From the NCBI RefSeq assembly GCF_900176355.1, contig NZ_FWXI01000001.1, positions 248,001 to 312,000 of the forward strand: a DNA stretch of 64,000 nucleotides, read 5' to 3'. Shown here piece by piece: positions 36,833-45,927 of the stretch. This DNA is from Sporomusa malonica. GTDB lineage: Bacteria; Bacillota; Negativicutes; Sporomusales; Sporomusaceae. The notes under the pieces are model-generated. The model was not told where the DNA came from. It ran no database searches and was given only the letters and a program-made list of their open reading frames with translations. The position numbers were made by a program, and so were the translations under genes. Each line of letters opens with the position of its first letter. The first letter of the stretch is position 1.

Positions 36833-38452
36833 ATGGCTACACCGAAACAAGAAGGCTTTAAACACAAAGACATTTGTGAATACACAAAGGATTGGGGATT
36901 GTTTGGTAAAGTTGACCCAGTCGTATTCATTCTATCTGCAGTTTTATTAACTGCGTTTACCATATGGGGATTAGTTGACAACAAAGGCCTTGGCGCAGTG
37001 GCCGGCGCAGCACTCAAATGGACGATAACTTATACAGGCTGGCTGTACATGGGCGGCGTATTCTTTATTTTAGTCTGGTGTTTCTATATGGCTTACGGCA
37101 AATTTGGCCACATAAAACTGGGCAAAGATGATGATGTCCCGGAATATTCGGATTTCTCTTGGTTTTCCATGCTGTTTGGCTGTGGAATGGGCGTAGGTTT
37201 AATTTTCTGGTCTGTGGCAGAACCTCTTTACCACTATATGAAAGGTCCTTCTTATGCTGGCGCTCCTGGTAGCGCACAGGCAGCGGAATGGTCAATGGCT
37301 ATTTCCTTCCTGCACTGGGCGTTGAATGCCTGGGCGGTATTTGTGGTAATTGGTATTGCCATAGGTATTTTAATGTATAAAAAAGGACTCCCCGCCTTGA
37401 TAAGTACCTGTTTCTATCCTATACTGGGAGACAAAATATATGGACCGATCGGCAAGATAATTGATATTGTTACATTGGTCGCAGTATTCTTCGGTCAATG
37501 TACCACGATTGGTTTGGGCGTTATGCAGCTGACTTCCGGGATTAATTTCAACTATGGTGTTCCCATAACGCTGGGGTTAAATGTTGTGGTTCTGCTCGTA
37601 TGTTGTCTTGTCTATCTGGCATCTGCTTGTCTGCCTATTGAAAAGGGGATTAAGGTCGGTTCGAACATCAGCATGATTGCGTGTCTCGGTATCATGCTTT
37701 ACTTGTTCCTTGCCGGACCGACTACTTATATTTTAGACAACTTTGTCAACGGCACCGGGCTTTATCTCCAAAACATAGTGAAAATGAGCTTATGGATGGA
37801 TCCGGTAGAAAAAAGTGGCTGGCTCGGCGGCTGGACCATTTATTACTGGGCATGGTGGATTTCCTGGGCACCTTTTGTCGGCTTGTTTTTCGCCAAGATT
37901 TCCAAAGGCCGGACAATCAAGGAATTTGTGCTGGCCTCATTAATTGCTCCTTCGCTGTTTAGTATGATCTTCATGAATATTTTTGGAACAACTGCCTTAA
38001 ACTTTGAACTATCTGCAGCTACCAAAGGTATCATCTGGAATGCAGTGCAAAAAGACGTGTCAAGTGCTATTTACATTTTGTTTGATCAGTTCCCTGGAGC
38101 GGCTCTTCTGGCGCCGGTTCTACTGTTTGTTTCCTTCACCTTCTTTGTGGTATCAGCTGACTCTGCTACGATCGTACTGGGCATTCTGTCCAGCGGCGGC
38201 GGCGCTGAACCAAAAACCAGCTTAAAGGTTTTCTGGGGTGCTACCATGGCGGTTGCGGCAGGCGTTTTGATGACCGCTGGTGGTTTAATGGCATTGCAGG
38301 CTGCGTCTATTGTGGGAGCATTAGCTTTCACTATTGTTCTGCTCTTCGTGTGCTATACAATACCGAAAATGCTTCAGGACGGCGAGGAGTATTGTAAGCT
38401 TGAAACTCCCCAGCAAGTTCCTGTTCCTGATCCAAAGACGGTTTCTCTGTAA
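36833..38452 (+). CDS. BCCT family transporter (second)
   Basis: A 539-aa carrier starting at ATG 36833 (AAAGGAGA upstream). BCCT features: FGCGMGVGLIFWSVAEPLYH (glycine-rich TM3 segment, with the M-G-V-G-L form of H+/Na+ coupled members), and the TM8 aromatic box WTIYYWAWWISWAPFVG. The first carrier in the window lacks the GMGVG form (SAGTSAA), so the two probably differ in coupling or substrate. Monocistronic, behind two terminators and a long leader. Betaine, choline or carnitine uptake is expected. Confidence 0.9.
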   Translation: MATPKQEGFKHKDICEYTKDWGLFGKVDPVVFILSAVLLTAFTIWGLVDNKGLGAVAGAALKWTITYTGWLYMGGVFFILVWCFYMAYGKFGHIKLGKDDDVPEYSDFSWFSMLFGCGMGVGLIFWSVAEPLYHYMKGPSYAGAPGSAQAAEWSMAISFLHWALNAWAVFVVIGIAIGILMYKKGLPALISTCFYPILGDKIYGPIGKIIDIVTLVAVFFGQCTTIGLGVMQLTSGINFNYGVPITLGLNVVVLLVCCLVYLASACLPIEKGIKVGSNISMIACLGIMLYLFLAGPTTYILDNFVNGTGLYLQNIVKMSLWMDPVEKSGWLGGWTIYYWAWWISWAPFVGLFFAKISKGRTIKEFVLASLIAPSLFSMIFMNIFGTTALNFELSAATKGIIWNAVQKDVSSAIYILFDQFPGAALLAPVLLFVSFTFFVVSADSATIVLGILSSGGGAEPKTSLKVFWGATMAVAAGVLMTAGGLMALQAASIVGALAFTIVLLFVCYTIPKMLQDGEEYCKLETPQQVPVPDPKTVSL

Positions 38453-38546
38453 AATATAAAAAATAAAGGGGCTGTCTCAAAATAAGTAATTTAAACCTAT
38501 GCGAGGCAGCTCCTCTCTATGATTATAGTAAAAGGAGTAGCTGAAA

Positions 38547-39230
38547 ATGGAATTCTTGATCGCACTGTCTAAAATCATGATGGTGAACATTGTTTTGAGT
38601 GGCGACAATGCGGTGGTCATCGCCATGGCCAGCCGTTGTCTGCCGCCCAAGCAGCAGAAGATGGCCATCTTGTGGGGGAGTGCCGGGGCGATAGGGTTGC
38701 GGGTCATACTGACGATCGCGGCGGTAGTATTGCTTAAGATTCCGTATCTGCAGTTTATCGGCGGTCTTTTGCTTGTCTGGATCGGGGTGAAGCTGCTGGT
38801 GGAGGACGATCATTGCGAAAACATTGATGCTTCCGATTCGCTGTGGACCGCGATAAAGACGATAATTATCGCCGATATTGTGATGAGTCTGGACAATACG
38901 CTGGCTATCGCGGCTATCGCTGAGGGCGATTATTTGCTTTTAGCCCTCGGGCTGGGACTTAGCATACCGCTCATTATCTTCGGCAGCAAGATTCTGGTGA
39001 TACTTATGGACCGGTTTCCCATTATCGTTTATGCCGGGGCAGCACTGATCGCTTGGACGGCCGGGGTTATGATCAACAAAGATCCGGCAATTGGCATTTA
39101 TATTTTAGAGTATACGCCCGAATGGCTGTTGCCTGCGGTGATAACGGTAGTCACGGTGGTACTTGGCTACTGGCATAAAAACATGCGGGCCGCTCAAACC
39201 GATCCGCCGGATTCGGGGGCAGAAGGGTAA
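38547..39230 (+). CDS. TerC family membrane protein (YjbE/YkoY type)
   Basis: A 227-aa integral membrane protein with about seven TM helices. The two half-repeats carry acidic metal-site motifs NIVLSGDNAVVIAM and DIVMSLDNTLAIAA. YjbE/YkoY/TerC members export Mn2+ or help metalate exoenzymes. A hairpin-like repeat (GGGGCTG...CAGCTCC) lies in the 94-bp gap after the BCCT gene; no yybP-ykoY riboswitch signature was seen. RBS AAAGGAG. No clear link with its neighbours. Confidence 0.88.
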   Translation: MEFLIALSKIMMVNIVLSGDNAVVIAMASRCLPPKQQKMAILWGSAGAIGLRVILTIAAVVLLKIPYLQFIGGLLLVWIGVKLLVEDDHCENIDASDSLWTAIKTIIIADIVMSLDNTLAIAAIAEGDYLLLALGLGLSIPLIIFGSKILVILMDRFPIIVYAGAALIAWTAGVMINKDPAIGIYILEYTPEWLLPAVITVVTVVLGYWHKNMRAAQTDPPDSGAEG

Positions 39231-39404
39231 TTTACTGCATAGCAGTTTAGTACAAACCTCGATGTGTGTTACATAAGTTTCTTGAGATAGTATTTTTTTG
39301 ACAAAATACTTTAACATCTTGCGAACACTGCATAGACTAGAAGGAAAATACTTTTGTTTGTAGAATGTGCTACAACATAAGAAAAAAATTAATAACTCCA
39401 CCAT

Positions 39405-39590
39405 ACAGGTGCCTCTCGCTATAGAGGGGAGAATAGGGAAGCTCGGAAGGATTCAAAAAAGAATCCTTAAACGACGCGGTCGCGCCACTGTAATCGGGGA
39501 GGAACATCTCTATTATGCCACCGGCTATCCGGGAAGGCGAGGGTGTTCCGAGGAACCGTAAGCCAGGAGACCTGCCTGTTATGGCTGTTA
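39405..39590 (+). promoter_or_regulatory. Cobalamin riboswitch
   Basis: Conserved elements occur in order: GGTGCC near the 5' end (39408), GGGAA (39435 region), GCCACTGTAATCGGGGAGG (39483-39502), a paired ATGCCACCGG...CCGGGAAGGCG arm, and the B12 box AGCCAGGAGACCTGCC (39561-39576). It stands 118 bp before cobT with a terminator hairpin between, so AdoCbl or another cobamide should cause premature termination. Confidence 0.93.
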
Positions 39591-39642
39591 TTTACCTCCG
39601 CGCCAGGGGTAGTACCAGAAGGACAGGATTTTATGAAAATAG

Positions 39643-39673
39643 AACCCTAGCCCTTTTGGGCTAGGGGTTTTTA
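39643..39673 (+). terminator. Riboswitch-controlled terminator
   Basis: CCCTAGCCC (39645-39653), loop TTTT, GGGCTAGGG (39658-39666), then GTTTTTATTT. It lies between the B12 box and cobT, as expected for a transcriptional off-switch. Confidence 0.88.
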
Positions 39674-39708
39674 TTTGGGCGCAAAATTTTAAAATAGGGG
39701 GAGTAGAA

Positions 39709-40743
39709 ATGGATTATCGGACAGCCGTTGAGAGTCTGATTAATGATGCAGCAAAACCGGCCAATAGTTTAGGTTTATTAGAGACGATTTTGAAAAAGAT
39801 GCTATTGGCGTGGGGGACCATGCATCCTGAAGTGAAACCCTATCATTTAATTTTTGCCGCCGATAACGGTATTGTTGAAGAAGGCGTTGCAGCGGATTCG
39901 CCGGAAATAACTTACCTCCAAGCGCGAAATATGGTGGACGGACGTGCGGCGATAGGCTGTTTCTGTAACTTTAACAATGTTCCTTTCTCGGTTATTGATA
40001 TTGGCATCAATAATAAAAACACTGCAGGAATAAACCGCAAGGTTGCTTATGGCACTAAGAATTTCATGAAGGAAGAAGCTATGAGCCAAGTCGAATTTGA
40101 CCAAGCCTGGAAAGTTGGGCGAGAAATGGTCAGTTATGCCATTGACACGCAGGGGGCCAACCTGATGTCTTTCGGTGAAATGGGAATAGGTAATACGACA
40201 ACCTCATCGGCAGTTTTACATGCGATGACTGGAATTTTGCCTGAGTTTGTCGTAGGGTACGGAGCTAGTTTTCAGAATAGCGACCTTGTGAAAAGGAAAT
40301 GTGTTGTTGTTGCTAAAGGTGTTGAGCACCATAGAGAGACTTTCAAAAGTATTGAGGACATTCTACGCTGTGTTGGTGGACTGGATATTGTTGCAATATG
40401 CGCGGGTATGATTGAGTGCGCACAGCTCAAAACACCTTTTGTTATTGATGGCTTTATAACAGCAGTTGCATTTGCTTGCGCTGCTAGAATTAATAAAGAA
40501 GTGGAACACTATGCCTTGCCTTCACATATGTCCAAAGAACCGGGTATGGCTTACGCTATGCTCCTCGGAAATATTTTGGCTGACGATGTGCCGATTAGAG
40601 CCAATCTGGCTTTAGGAGAAGGTACGGGGGCAATATTGATGATAACAATGCTAAAAACGATGACTTACACTATCTACAATATGGCAAGACGCTCTGATAT
40701 TGAACCAAGTAATTCGGAGTTGCCGCAACTGGCCGCGATTTAG
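39709..40743 (+). CDS. cobT: Nicotinate-nucleotide:base phosphoribosyltransferase (CobT family)
   Basis: 344 aa, usual length for CobT, which activates the lower-ligand base of cobamides as an alpha-ribotide. Motifs: AKPANSLG (substrate loop, usually GKPxGSLG), FAADNGIVEEGV, GEMGIGNTTTSSA and the catalytic-Glu segment NLALGEGTGAIL. Controlled by a cobalamin riboswitch. Sporomusa makes phenolyl cobamides using the CobT homologues ArsA/ArsB encoded in tandem; only one gene is here, so this may be the ordinary benzimidazole-type enzyme or one with relaxed base choice. Its place beside B12-dependent operons fits demand. Confidence 0.85.
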   Translation: MDYRTAVESLINDAAKPANSLGLLETILKKMLLAWGTMHPEVKPYHLIFAADNGIVEEGVAADSPEITYLQARNMVDGRAAIGCFCNFNNVPFSVIDIGINNKNTAGINRKVAYGTKNFMKEEAMSQVEFDQAWKVGREMVSYAIDTQGANLMSFGEMGIGNTTTSSAVLHAMTGILPEFVVGYGASFQNSDLVKRKCVVVAKGVEHHRETFKSIEDILRCVGGLDIVAICAGMIECAQLKTPFVIDGFITAVAFACAARINKEVEHYALPSHMSKEPGMAYAMLLGNILADDVPIRANLALGEGTGAILMITMLKTMTYTIYNMARRSDIEPSNSELPQLAAI

Positions 40744-40835
40744 CGTTATTTTTGCTGGTAAGCAGGAATTGACGGTCATTGTAGCAAAATTATCCCCTTT
40801 AAACATGTTCTAAGTTGAAGCAGGGGGAAGTTTTT

Positions 40836-42050
40836 GTGCATAACTACAACAGGTTTGCTTTGGCTGAAATAGTCAATACTCAGATATTGCAAGAGATCCA
40901 GGATAAATTTTCGGAAACTACTGGAATAGCGGCCGTTGTTGTTGATGCTGACGGCAAGCCTGTAACCAAACCGAGCAAATTTACCGATTTTTGCAGCTAT
41001 GTTCGTTCTTTTCCCGAAGGGTTGGCACGATGTATGGCTTGTGACGACCGGGGCGGGCGGAAGGCTATGGAATGGCAGCGCCCGTTTGTCTACCATTGCC
41101 ATAGCGGGTTAACCGATTTTGCTGCCCCAATTATTGTGCAAAATGAATATGTAGGCGCTTTGTTAGCTGGCCAAGTTGTACTGCCACAAAAAGATTTTAA
41201 TACCAAACATGAAATATTTAAACGTTTATCTCATATGGGGATGAATGATAAAATCTTATCAGAATTGTTTGATGCAGTTGAGGTTACACCGGAAAACCGG
41301 CTTAAAGCGGCTGCTGATTTGCTGCATATCATGGCAAACTATATTGTGGAAATGGGAGTTACCAATATCGTCCAGAGAAAGTTGATGGAAGAGCTCAAAG
41401 CAAAAGCTGAGCTGGAGAACTTGCTACGCGCCGCTGAAATGAAAGCCCTTCAATCACAGATTAACCCGCACTTTCTCTTCAATACACTAAATACCATTGC
41501 CCGCCTGTCTTTATTGGAGGGAGCGGAGCGGACACAAGAAGTTGTTCATGCTCTCGCAGATCTGTTGCGTACTAATTTGCGGGATATTGAGGAAATGCGC
41601 ACACTCGAAGAAGAAATTAAATCAATTGATGACTATTTAACTATTCAAAAGGTGCGCTTTGGTGACCGGATCCAGGCATTTATCGATATCGACTCTACCA
41701 TGCTGAAAACATCGGTTCCCGCCTTGAGTTTGCAACCATTAGTCGAGAATGCCATCATACACGGTCTTGAACCGAAACGAGATGGCGGGTCGATTCGGAT
41801 TAGCGGACACACCGAAAGCGATAAGGTAGTCATTGTTGTGTCAGATACTGGGGTCGGTATTTCACCAGAGCGGATTAGTACCATTTTCAAAGTGGAAAAA
41901 CGGGCCAGAAAAGGCCATACGACCGGACTCGGAGTAATCAACGTACACAAGCGTATTCAGCATTATTTCGGCGATCAGTTTGGTTTAAGTATAGAAAGCA
42001 AAGTAGGCGAGGGTACTGATATATTTATACACTTGCCCACCTGCTCCTAA
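40836..42050 (+). CDS. PocR-domain sensor histidine kinase (LytS/YesM type)
   Basis: 404 aa from GTG 40836, eight bases after AGGGGG. The N-terminal domain (about 10-170) is a PocR sensor, with Cys-containing signature FCSYVRSFPEGLARCMACDD and VYHCHSGLTDFAAPI. The kinase domain has the H-box QSQINPHFLFNTLNT, N box PLVENAIIHGL and the G boxes DTGVGIS and TGLGVINV. No TM segments, so it senses inside the cell. PocR in Salmonella responds to 1,2-propanediol and controls pdu and cob genes; position just before the pdu operon suggests the same signal here. Confidence 0.88.
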   Translation: MHNYNRFALAEIVNTQILQEIQDKFSETTGIAAVVVDADGKPVTKPSKFTDFCSYVRSFPEGLARCMACDDRGGRKAMEWQRPFVYHCHSGLTDFAAPIIVQNEYVGALLAGQVVLPQKDFNTKHEIFKRLSHMGMNDKILSELFDAVEVTPENRLKAAADLLHIMANYIVEMGVTNIVQRKLMEELKAKAELENLLRAAEMKALQSQINPHFLFNTLNTIARLSLLEGAERTQEVVHALADLLRTNLRDIEEMRTLEEEIKSIDDYLTIQKVRFGDRIQAFIDIDSTMLKTSVPALSLQPLVENAIIHGLEPKRDGGSIRISGHTESDKVVIVVSDTGVGISPERISTIFKVEKRARKGHTTGLGVINVHKRIQHYFGDQFGLSIESKVGEGTDIFIHLPTCS

Positions 42051-42077
42051 TTGCAGAACATAAAAGGAGAGGTATGT

Positions 42078-43745
42078 ATGTATACACTCATGATTGCCGA
42101 TGATGAACAACTTGAACGCCAGGCGCTCAGATTTATCATTGAAAAAAACTGCCCGGATATACAGGTGATCTTAGAAACTGGAGATGGCAAAAGCGCTATA
42201 ATGGTAGCTGCTGCAGAAAAACCGGATATTGTTCTCATGGATATTCGGATGCCGGAAATGAGTGGTTTGGAGGCAGCCCGCACGATACGGTCAGAACTGC
42301 CAGATACGACTATTGTTATGCTTACTGCTTTTGATGAATTCAGCTATGCGAAAGAAGCCCTTTCGATCGGAGCTGTGGAATATTTGTTAAAGCCGCTGCG
42401 ACCTAAAGATTTATTGGAGACATTACATGCGGTTACCGAGAAAATCGGACAGCGAAAACGCAAAGAACAGCAAGAAGCTGAGCTCAGGAAGAACCTGGAT
42501 GAGGCCATGCCGTTTATCAAAAACTCCTTTATCCACGACCTTGTATCAGGCAAGGTAACGGACTTAGCCAATTTCCGTGAGCGAGCGGCTTTTCTTGGTA
42601 TTACAGCCGATTCTGGCGCAATATTGGTTGCTAATATTGATAATTTTAGGCAAATCACCTGTAGTGCTTCAGAATTGGAACGGCAGGTAGTCAAACAGCG
42701 CGTATACCAGCAGGTTTGTAAAATTGTTGGCAAAGAGATTCTGGTTATCCCTTTTGGCGGTGACGAGATTATTATTTTGATGGGTTATGAGGGTGAGGTT
42801 AAGCCAGAGCAGGTTGAACACCAGGTAAGAGAGACGGCCCAGAAGATTAGAGACGGCATAACAGAGCTTGGAGTTAGCCTGACGATCGGAATTGGCCGCT
42901 ACTATAGTGATCCGCTGCAAATCCATAAGTCATATCTTGAGGCAGTAAGCGCCGAACAGCAAAAATTTTATATGGGAGATAATCAGATTATCCACATTGA
43001 TGATCTTCCTCACCTCAGCGCGGTATCATTTCGGTACCCCTTCAATTATGAGCGGAGTCTGCTTGATAAAGTTCGCTGCGGTGAGCGGCAGCAGGCGAAA
43101 GAAGCCTTGCGTCAGCTTTTACACGAGATTTTTTCGGCCAAGGCCAGTATTGAAACAGTAAAAGCCTGTGTATTAGAGCTCTTAATTGTGTTATCAAGAG
43201 CTGCTGTGGAGGGCGGAGCCAATCTTGAGCAGCTGACGCTGCTAAATTTTAACTGCATTAATCACTTAATGGGCTGCGCTGACCGGGAAGAAGTACGCCG
43301 CTGGATTTTGGATGCTTTGGACCAATTTATGGATAATATGCTGGAACACCGCACAAGTATGAATGTGAGATTGATTAACAAAGCTTGTGCATATATCGTT
43401 GAAAATTTCCATAAAAGTATATCCTTAGATGAGGTTGCGCAGACAGTTCATCTGAGCCCCTATTATTTCAGCCGGATTTTTAAGGCAGAAAAGGGCTGCA
43501 ATTTTGTCGACTTTTTGACAAAAGTAAGGATTGATAAAGCAAAGAAACTGCTGCAAAACCCGGAGCAGACGGTTGTTCGTGTAGCAAGCGAGGCCGGTTA
43601 CCAGGATGCCAGCTATTTCTGCCGGGTATTTCGCCAGGAAGTTGGGGTTACACCCAATCAATACCGGACCCAACTTAAGAACAGTAATAAAGCTAGCAAA
43701 GTGGATAATCTTCCACAACAACAACCTTCTAAAATACAACAATAA
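42078..43745 (+). CDS. YesN-like response regulator (receiver plus AraC)
   Basis: 555 aa from ATG 42078 (AAAGGAGAGG upstream). Receiver domain 1-120 with DDE pocket and phospho-site D55 (VLMDIRMPEMSG); a long middle region (about 150-430) as in YesN proteins; AraC-type double HTH at the C-terminus (ISLDEVAQTVHLSPYYFSRIF and the second HTH ending GVTPNQYR). Transcribed with the PocR kinase (27-bp gap) and ends at a terminator directly before the pdu operon. It is the probable activator of that operon, and possibly of cobT. Confidence 0.88.
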   Translation: MYTLMIADDEQLERQALRFIIEKNCPDIQVILETGDGKSAIMVAAAEKPDIVLMDIRMPEMSGLEAARTIRSELPDTTIVMLTAFDEFSYAKEALSIGAVEYLLKPLRPKDLLETLHAVTEKIGQRKRKEQQEAELRKNLDEAMPFIKNSFIHDLVSGKVTDLANFRERAAFLGITADSGAILVANIDNFRQITCSASELERQVVKQRVYQQVCKIVGKEILVIPFGGDEIIILMGYEGEVKPEQVEHQVRETAQKIRDGITELGVSLTIGIGRYYSDPLQIHKSYLEAVSAEQQKFYMGDNQIIHIDDLPHLSAVSFRYPFNYERSLLDKVRCGERQQAKEALRQLLHEIFSAKASIETVKACVLELLIVLSRAAVEGGANLEQLTLLNFNCINHLMGCADREEVRRWILDALDQFMDNMLEHRTSMNVRLINKACAYIVENFHKSISLDEVAQTVHLSPYYFSRIFKAEKGCNFVDFLTKVRIDKAKKLLQNPEQTVVRVASEAGYQDASYFCRVFRQEVGVTPNQYRTQLKNSNKASKVDNLPQQQPSKIQQ

Positions 43746-43790
43746 AATACGATTGACCTGCCTGGTGTTGCCAGGGGTTAAGATGACCAT

Positions 43791-43820
43791 AAAAAAGACT
43801 GTGAAAAACAGTCTTTTTTT
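43791..43820 (+). terminator. Terminator between regulator pair and pdu operon
   Basis: AAAAAAGACTGT (43791-43802), loop, ACAGTCTTTTTTT (43808-43820). The 210 bp from here to pduU must hold the pdu promoter; I see no -24/-12 element or clear AraC direct repeats. Confidence 0.9.
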
Positions 43821-44032
43821 GTTTTTATCCGCAAAAGAACAATACATCACAACGAAATACCATGAAGGTAAAAAAACAGCATTGCTTGTGGAAATAGTGC
43901 CTTGCCGGAGTGCGCAAATATGTCCTGTGGTCTGGCGACTTCATCTCAAGGTAATTTTGCAAAAAAAGCAAATTAGTATGGAGAAAGGAAATATTCAGTC
44001 AATCCACATTGGTACGATTGTGAGGTATTGGT

Positions 44033-44374
44033 ATGATTCAAGAAAAGCCGCGAGTGGTGCAGGAATACGTGCCAGGCAAACAGGTAACGCTGGCACACCT
44101 GATCGCCAATCCCAAAAAAGAGTTATGTGGAAAGTTAGGTATTGTGGATACCGGCGCAATCGGCATCTTAACAATTACCCCCTGTGAGGCAGCCATTATT
44201 GCGGCAGATGCAGCCACAAAAACAGCAGCTGTACAAATTGGCTTTATGGACCGCTTTACCGGTTCGGTGGTGATCACCGGTAATGTCTCAGCTGTGGAAG
44301 CCGCGTTAAAGCAGGTCATCAATCTATTAGCAGACGGACTTGGGTTCTCAGCCTCCAAACTGACAAGGTCGTAA
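44033..44374 (+). CDS. pduU: Microcompartment shell protein PduU (EutS type)
   Basis: 113 aa, circularly permuted single BMC domain of the PduU/EutS type, with an N-terminal beta-barrel-forming stretch ([20 protein letters not shown]) and the BMC core [21 protein letters not shown]. PduU trimer-like hexamers cap one pore with a beta barrel. First gene of the pdu operon here, whereas in Salmonella pduU lies near the end. Starts at ATG 44033 after TGAGGT. Confidence 0.88.
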   Translation: MIQEKPRVVQEYVPGKQVTLAHLIANPKKELCGKLGIVDTGAIGILTITPCEAAIIAADAATKTAAVQIGFMDRFTGSVVITGNVSAVEAALKQVINLLADGLGFSASKLTRS

Positions 44375-44381
44375 TAGCAAT

Positions 44382-44813
44382 ATGATTATGTTGGTAGGTC
44401 CTGTGGGCGCAGGTAAAACATCTTTGATCAATGCACTTAACCAAGATTGCCGCAAAGCCGAAAAAACATCAAGTATTTGTTTCTGCGATGGAGCCATCGA
44501 TACACCTGGCGAATATGCACAAATGCCGCGCTTCTACTCGGCATTGGCGGTGACAGCCACCGAAGCGAAAATGGTGCTTATGGTGCAGGATGCTACCGAT
44601 ATCCGGATAACACTTCCGCCAGGTTTTGCCGCCATGTTTCCGCGGCCGGTAGTGGGAGTGGTCACAAAGATAGATGCCCCTGGCGCTGACCAGGAAAGAG
44701 CTAAGCTTCGTCTTTTAGAGGCGGGAATCCAAGAGCCTTTCTTCTATGTTTCCGCATACACTGGAGCAGGCTTGGCTGATTTAACAGAATATTTCGTACG
44801 AAAGGAGGTGTAA
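44382..44813 (+). CDS. pduV: PduV/EutP-like small GTPase
   Basis: 143 aa with a P-loop GPVGAGKTSLINAL, DTPGEY (switch/Walker B) and a TKIDAP guanine-specificity motif, typical of EutP/PduV. PduV of Salmonella attaches to the outer shell through PduU and influences compartment movement; the adjacent pduU agrees with that pairing. EutP has also been reported with acetate kinase activity. Seven bases after pduU. Confidence 0.88.
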   Translation: MIMLVGPVGAGKTSLINALNQDCRKAEKTSSICFCDGAIDTPGEYAQMPRFYSALAVTATEAKMVLMVQDATDIRITLPPGFAAMFPRPVVGVVTKIDAPGADQERAKLRLLEAGIQEPFFYVSAYTGAGLADLTEYFVRKEV

Positions 44814-44816
44814 ACA

Positions 44817-45092
44817 GTGAGTGAAGCGTTAGGTATGATCGAAACCAAGGGTTTGGTAGGAGCTATTGAGGCTGCTGACGCGATGGTAAAGGCAGCGAAT
44901 GTTGTATTGGTAGGTTATGAAAAGATTGGCTCTGGTTTGGTCACTGTTATGGTACGTGGTGATGTCGGTGCCGTTAAAGCTGCTGCTGATGCTGGTGCGG
45001 CTGCCGCCAGAAATGTTGGTGAAGTTGTTTCTATTCATGTTATTCCCCGTCCTCATGTGGACGTTGAAAAGATTCTTCCTAAGGTTAAGTAA
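44817..45092 (+). CDS. pduA: Hexameric BMC shell protein PduA
   Basis: 91 aa, single BMC domain: [20 protein letters not shown], the [19 protein letters not shown] pore region and [16 protein letters not shown] start at 44817 after AAAGGAGGTG. PduA-type pores pass propanediol while retaining propanal. Nearly the same protein is encoded again at 51680 (PduJ); which is which cannot be settled from sequence. Confidence 0.92.
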   Translation: MSEALGMIETKGLVGAIEAADAMVKAANVVLVGYEKIGSGLVTVMVRGDVGAVKAAADAGAAAARNVGEVVSIHVIPRPHVDVEKILPKVK

Positions 45093-45117
45093 GTCATAAT
45101 TTTGGAGGTGTAATTAC

Positions 45118-45909
45118 ATGCAAGATCAGTTGATCGAGAAAGTAATGGATGAAATTAAAAAGCGCATGGAAACAGGTGCGCCAGCCGCTCCTGCTCAAGA
45201 GGCAGTAAAAGCAGCTGTTAACCCTGGTATTACCGAATTTGTTGGAACAGCCATCGGTGATACCATAGGTTTGGTTATCGCCAACGTAGATCCCATTCTG
45301 CATGAAAAAATGAAACTTGATCCTAAATATCGCTCAATCGGTATTCTCGGTGCCCGTACTGGTGCTGGTCCGCACATCATGGCTGCTGACGAAGCTGTTA
45401 AAGCCACCAATACCGAGATCGTAACAATTGAGCTCGCCCGCGATACCAAAGGCGGCGCAGGTCATGGTTGCCTAATTATATTCGGAGCCGAAGAAGTATC
45501 AGATGCTCGCCGCGCGATCGAAGTTGCCCTCAAAGAGCTTGATCGTACATTCGGTGATGTATACGCTAATGATGCTGGCCATCTTGAAATGCAGTACACT
45601 GCCCGTGCCAGCTATGCCATAAACAAAGCTTTCGGCGCTCCTATTGGCAAAGCATTCGGATTAATCGTTGGCGCACCGGCTGCAATTGGTGTTCTGATGG
45701 CCGATACAGCTGTAAAAACTGCCAGTGTTGAAGTGGTTGGTTATGCTAGCCCTGCAGGCGGCACCAGTTATTCCAATGAGGTTATTCTCATGGTAACCGG
45801 TGATTCAGGCGCAGTACGTCAATCAGTCATTTCGGCCAGAGAAGTAGGCAAAAAATTACTAGAAGCTATGGCTGGTCCGGCTCCGTCCGTAACAACGCCA
45901 TACATCTAA
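45118..45909 (+). CDS. pduB: Tandem-BMC trimeric shell protein PduB
   Basis: 263 aa with two fused BMC domains (about 40-150 and 155-255), as in PduB. The N-terminal helix (LIEKVMDEIKKRM) is like the PduB segment that links shell to enzyme core. Directly before pduC as in Salmonella. RBS GGAGGTG. EutL was considered, but the N-terminal helix and neighbours fit PduB. Confidence 0.92.
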   Translation: MQDQLIEKVMDEIKKRMETGAPAAPAQEAVKAAVNPGITEFVGTAIGDTIGLVIANVDPILHEKMKLDPKYRSIGILGARTGAGPHIMAADEAVKATNTEIVTIELARDTKGGAGHGCLIIFGAEEVSDARRAIEVALKELDRTFGDVYANDAGHLEMQYTARASYAINKAFGAPIGKAFGLIVGAPAAIGVLMADTAVKTASVEVVGYASPAGGTSYSNEVILMVTGDSGAVRQSVISAREVGKKLLEAMAGPAPSVTTPYI

Positions 45910-45927
45910 GAACAGGGGGGAATTGAG

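Noticed and set aside
39709-40743. Sporomusa ArsA/ArsB phenol phosphoribosyltransferase
   Set aside because: Those are encoded as a tandem pair; only one gene is present here, so plain CobT is the safer call.
43606-44187. 193-codon ORF spanning the regulator 3' end and pduU start
   Set aside because: Shadow frame over the AraC domain, terminator and pduU; no ribosome site and no family pattern.
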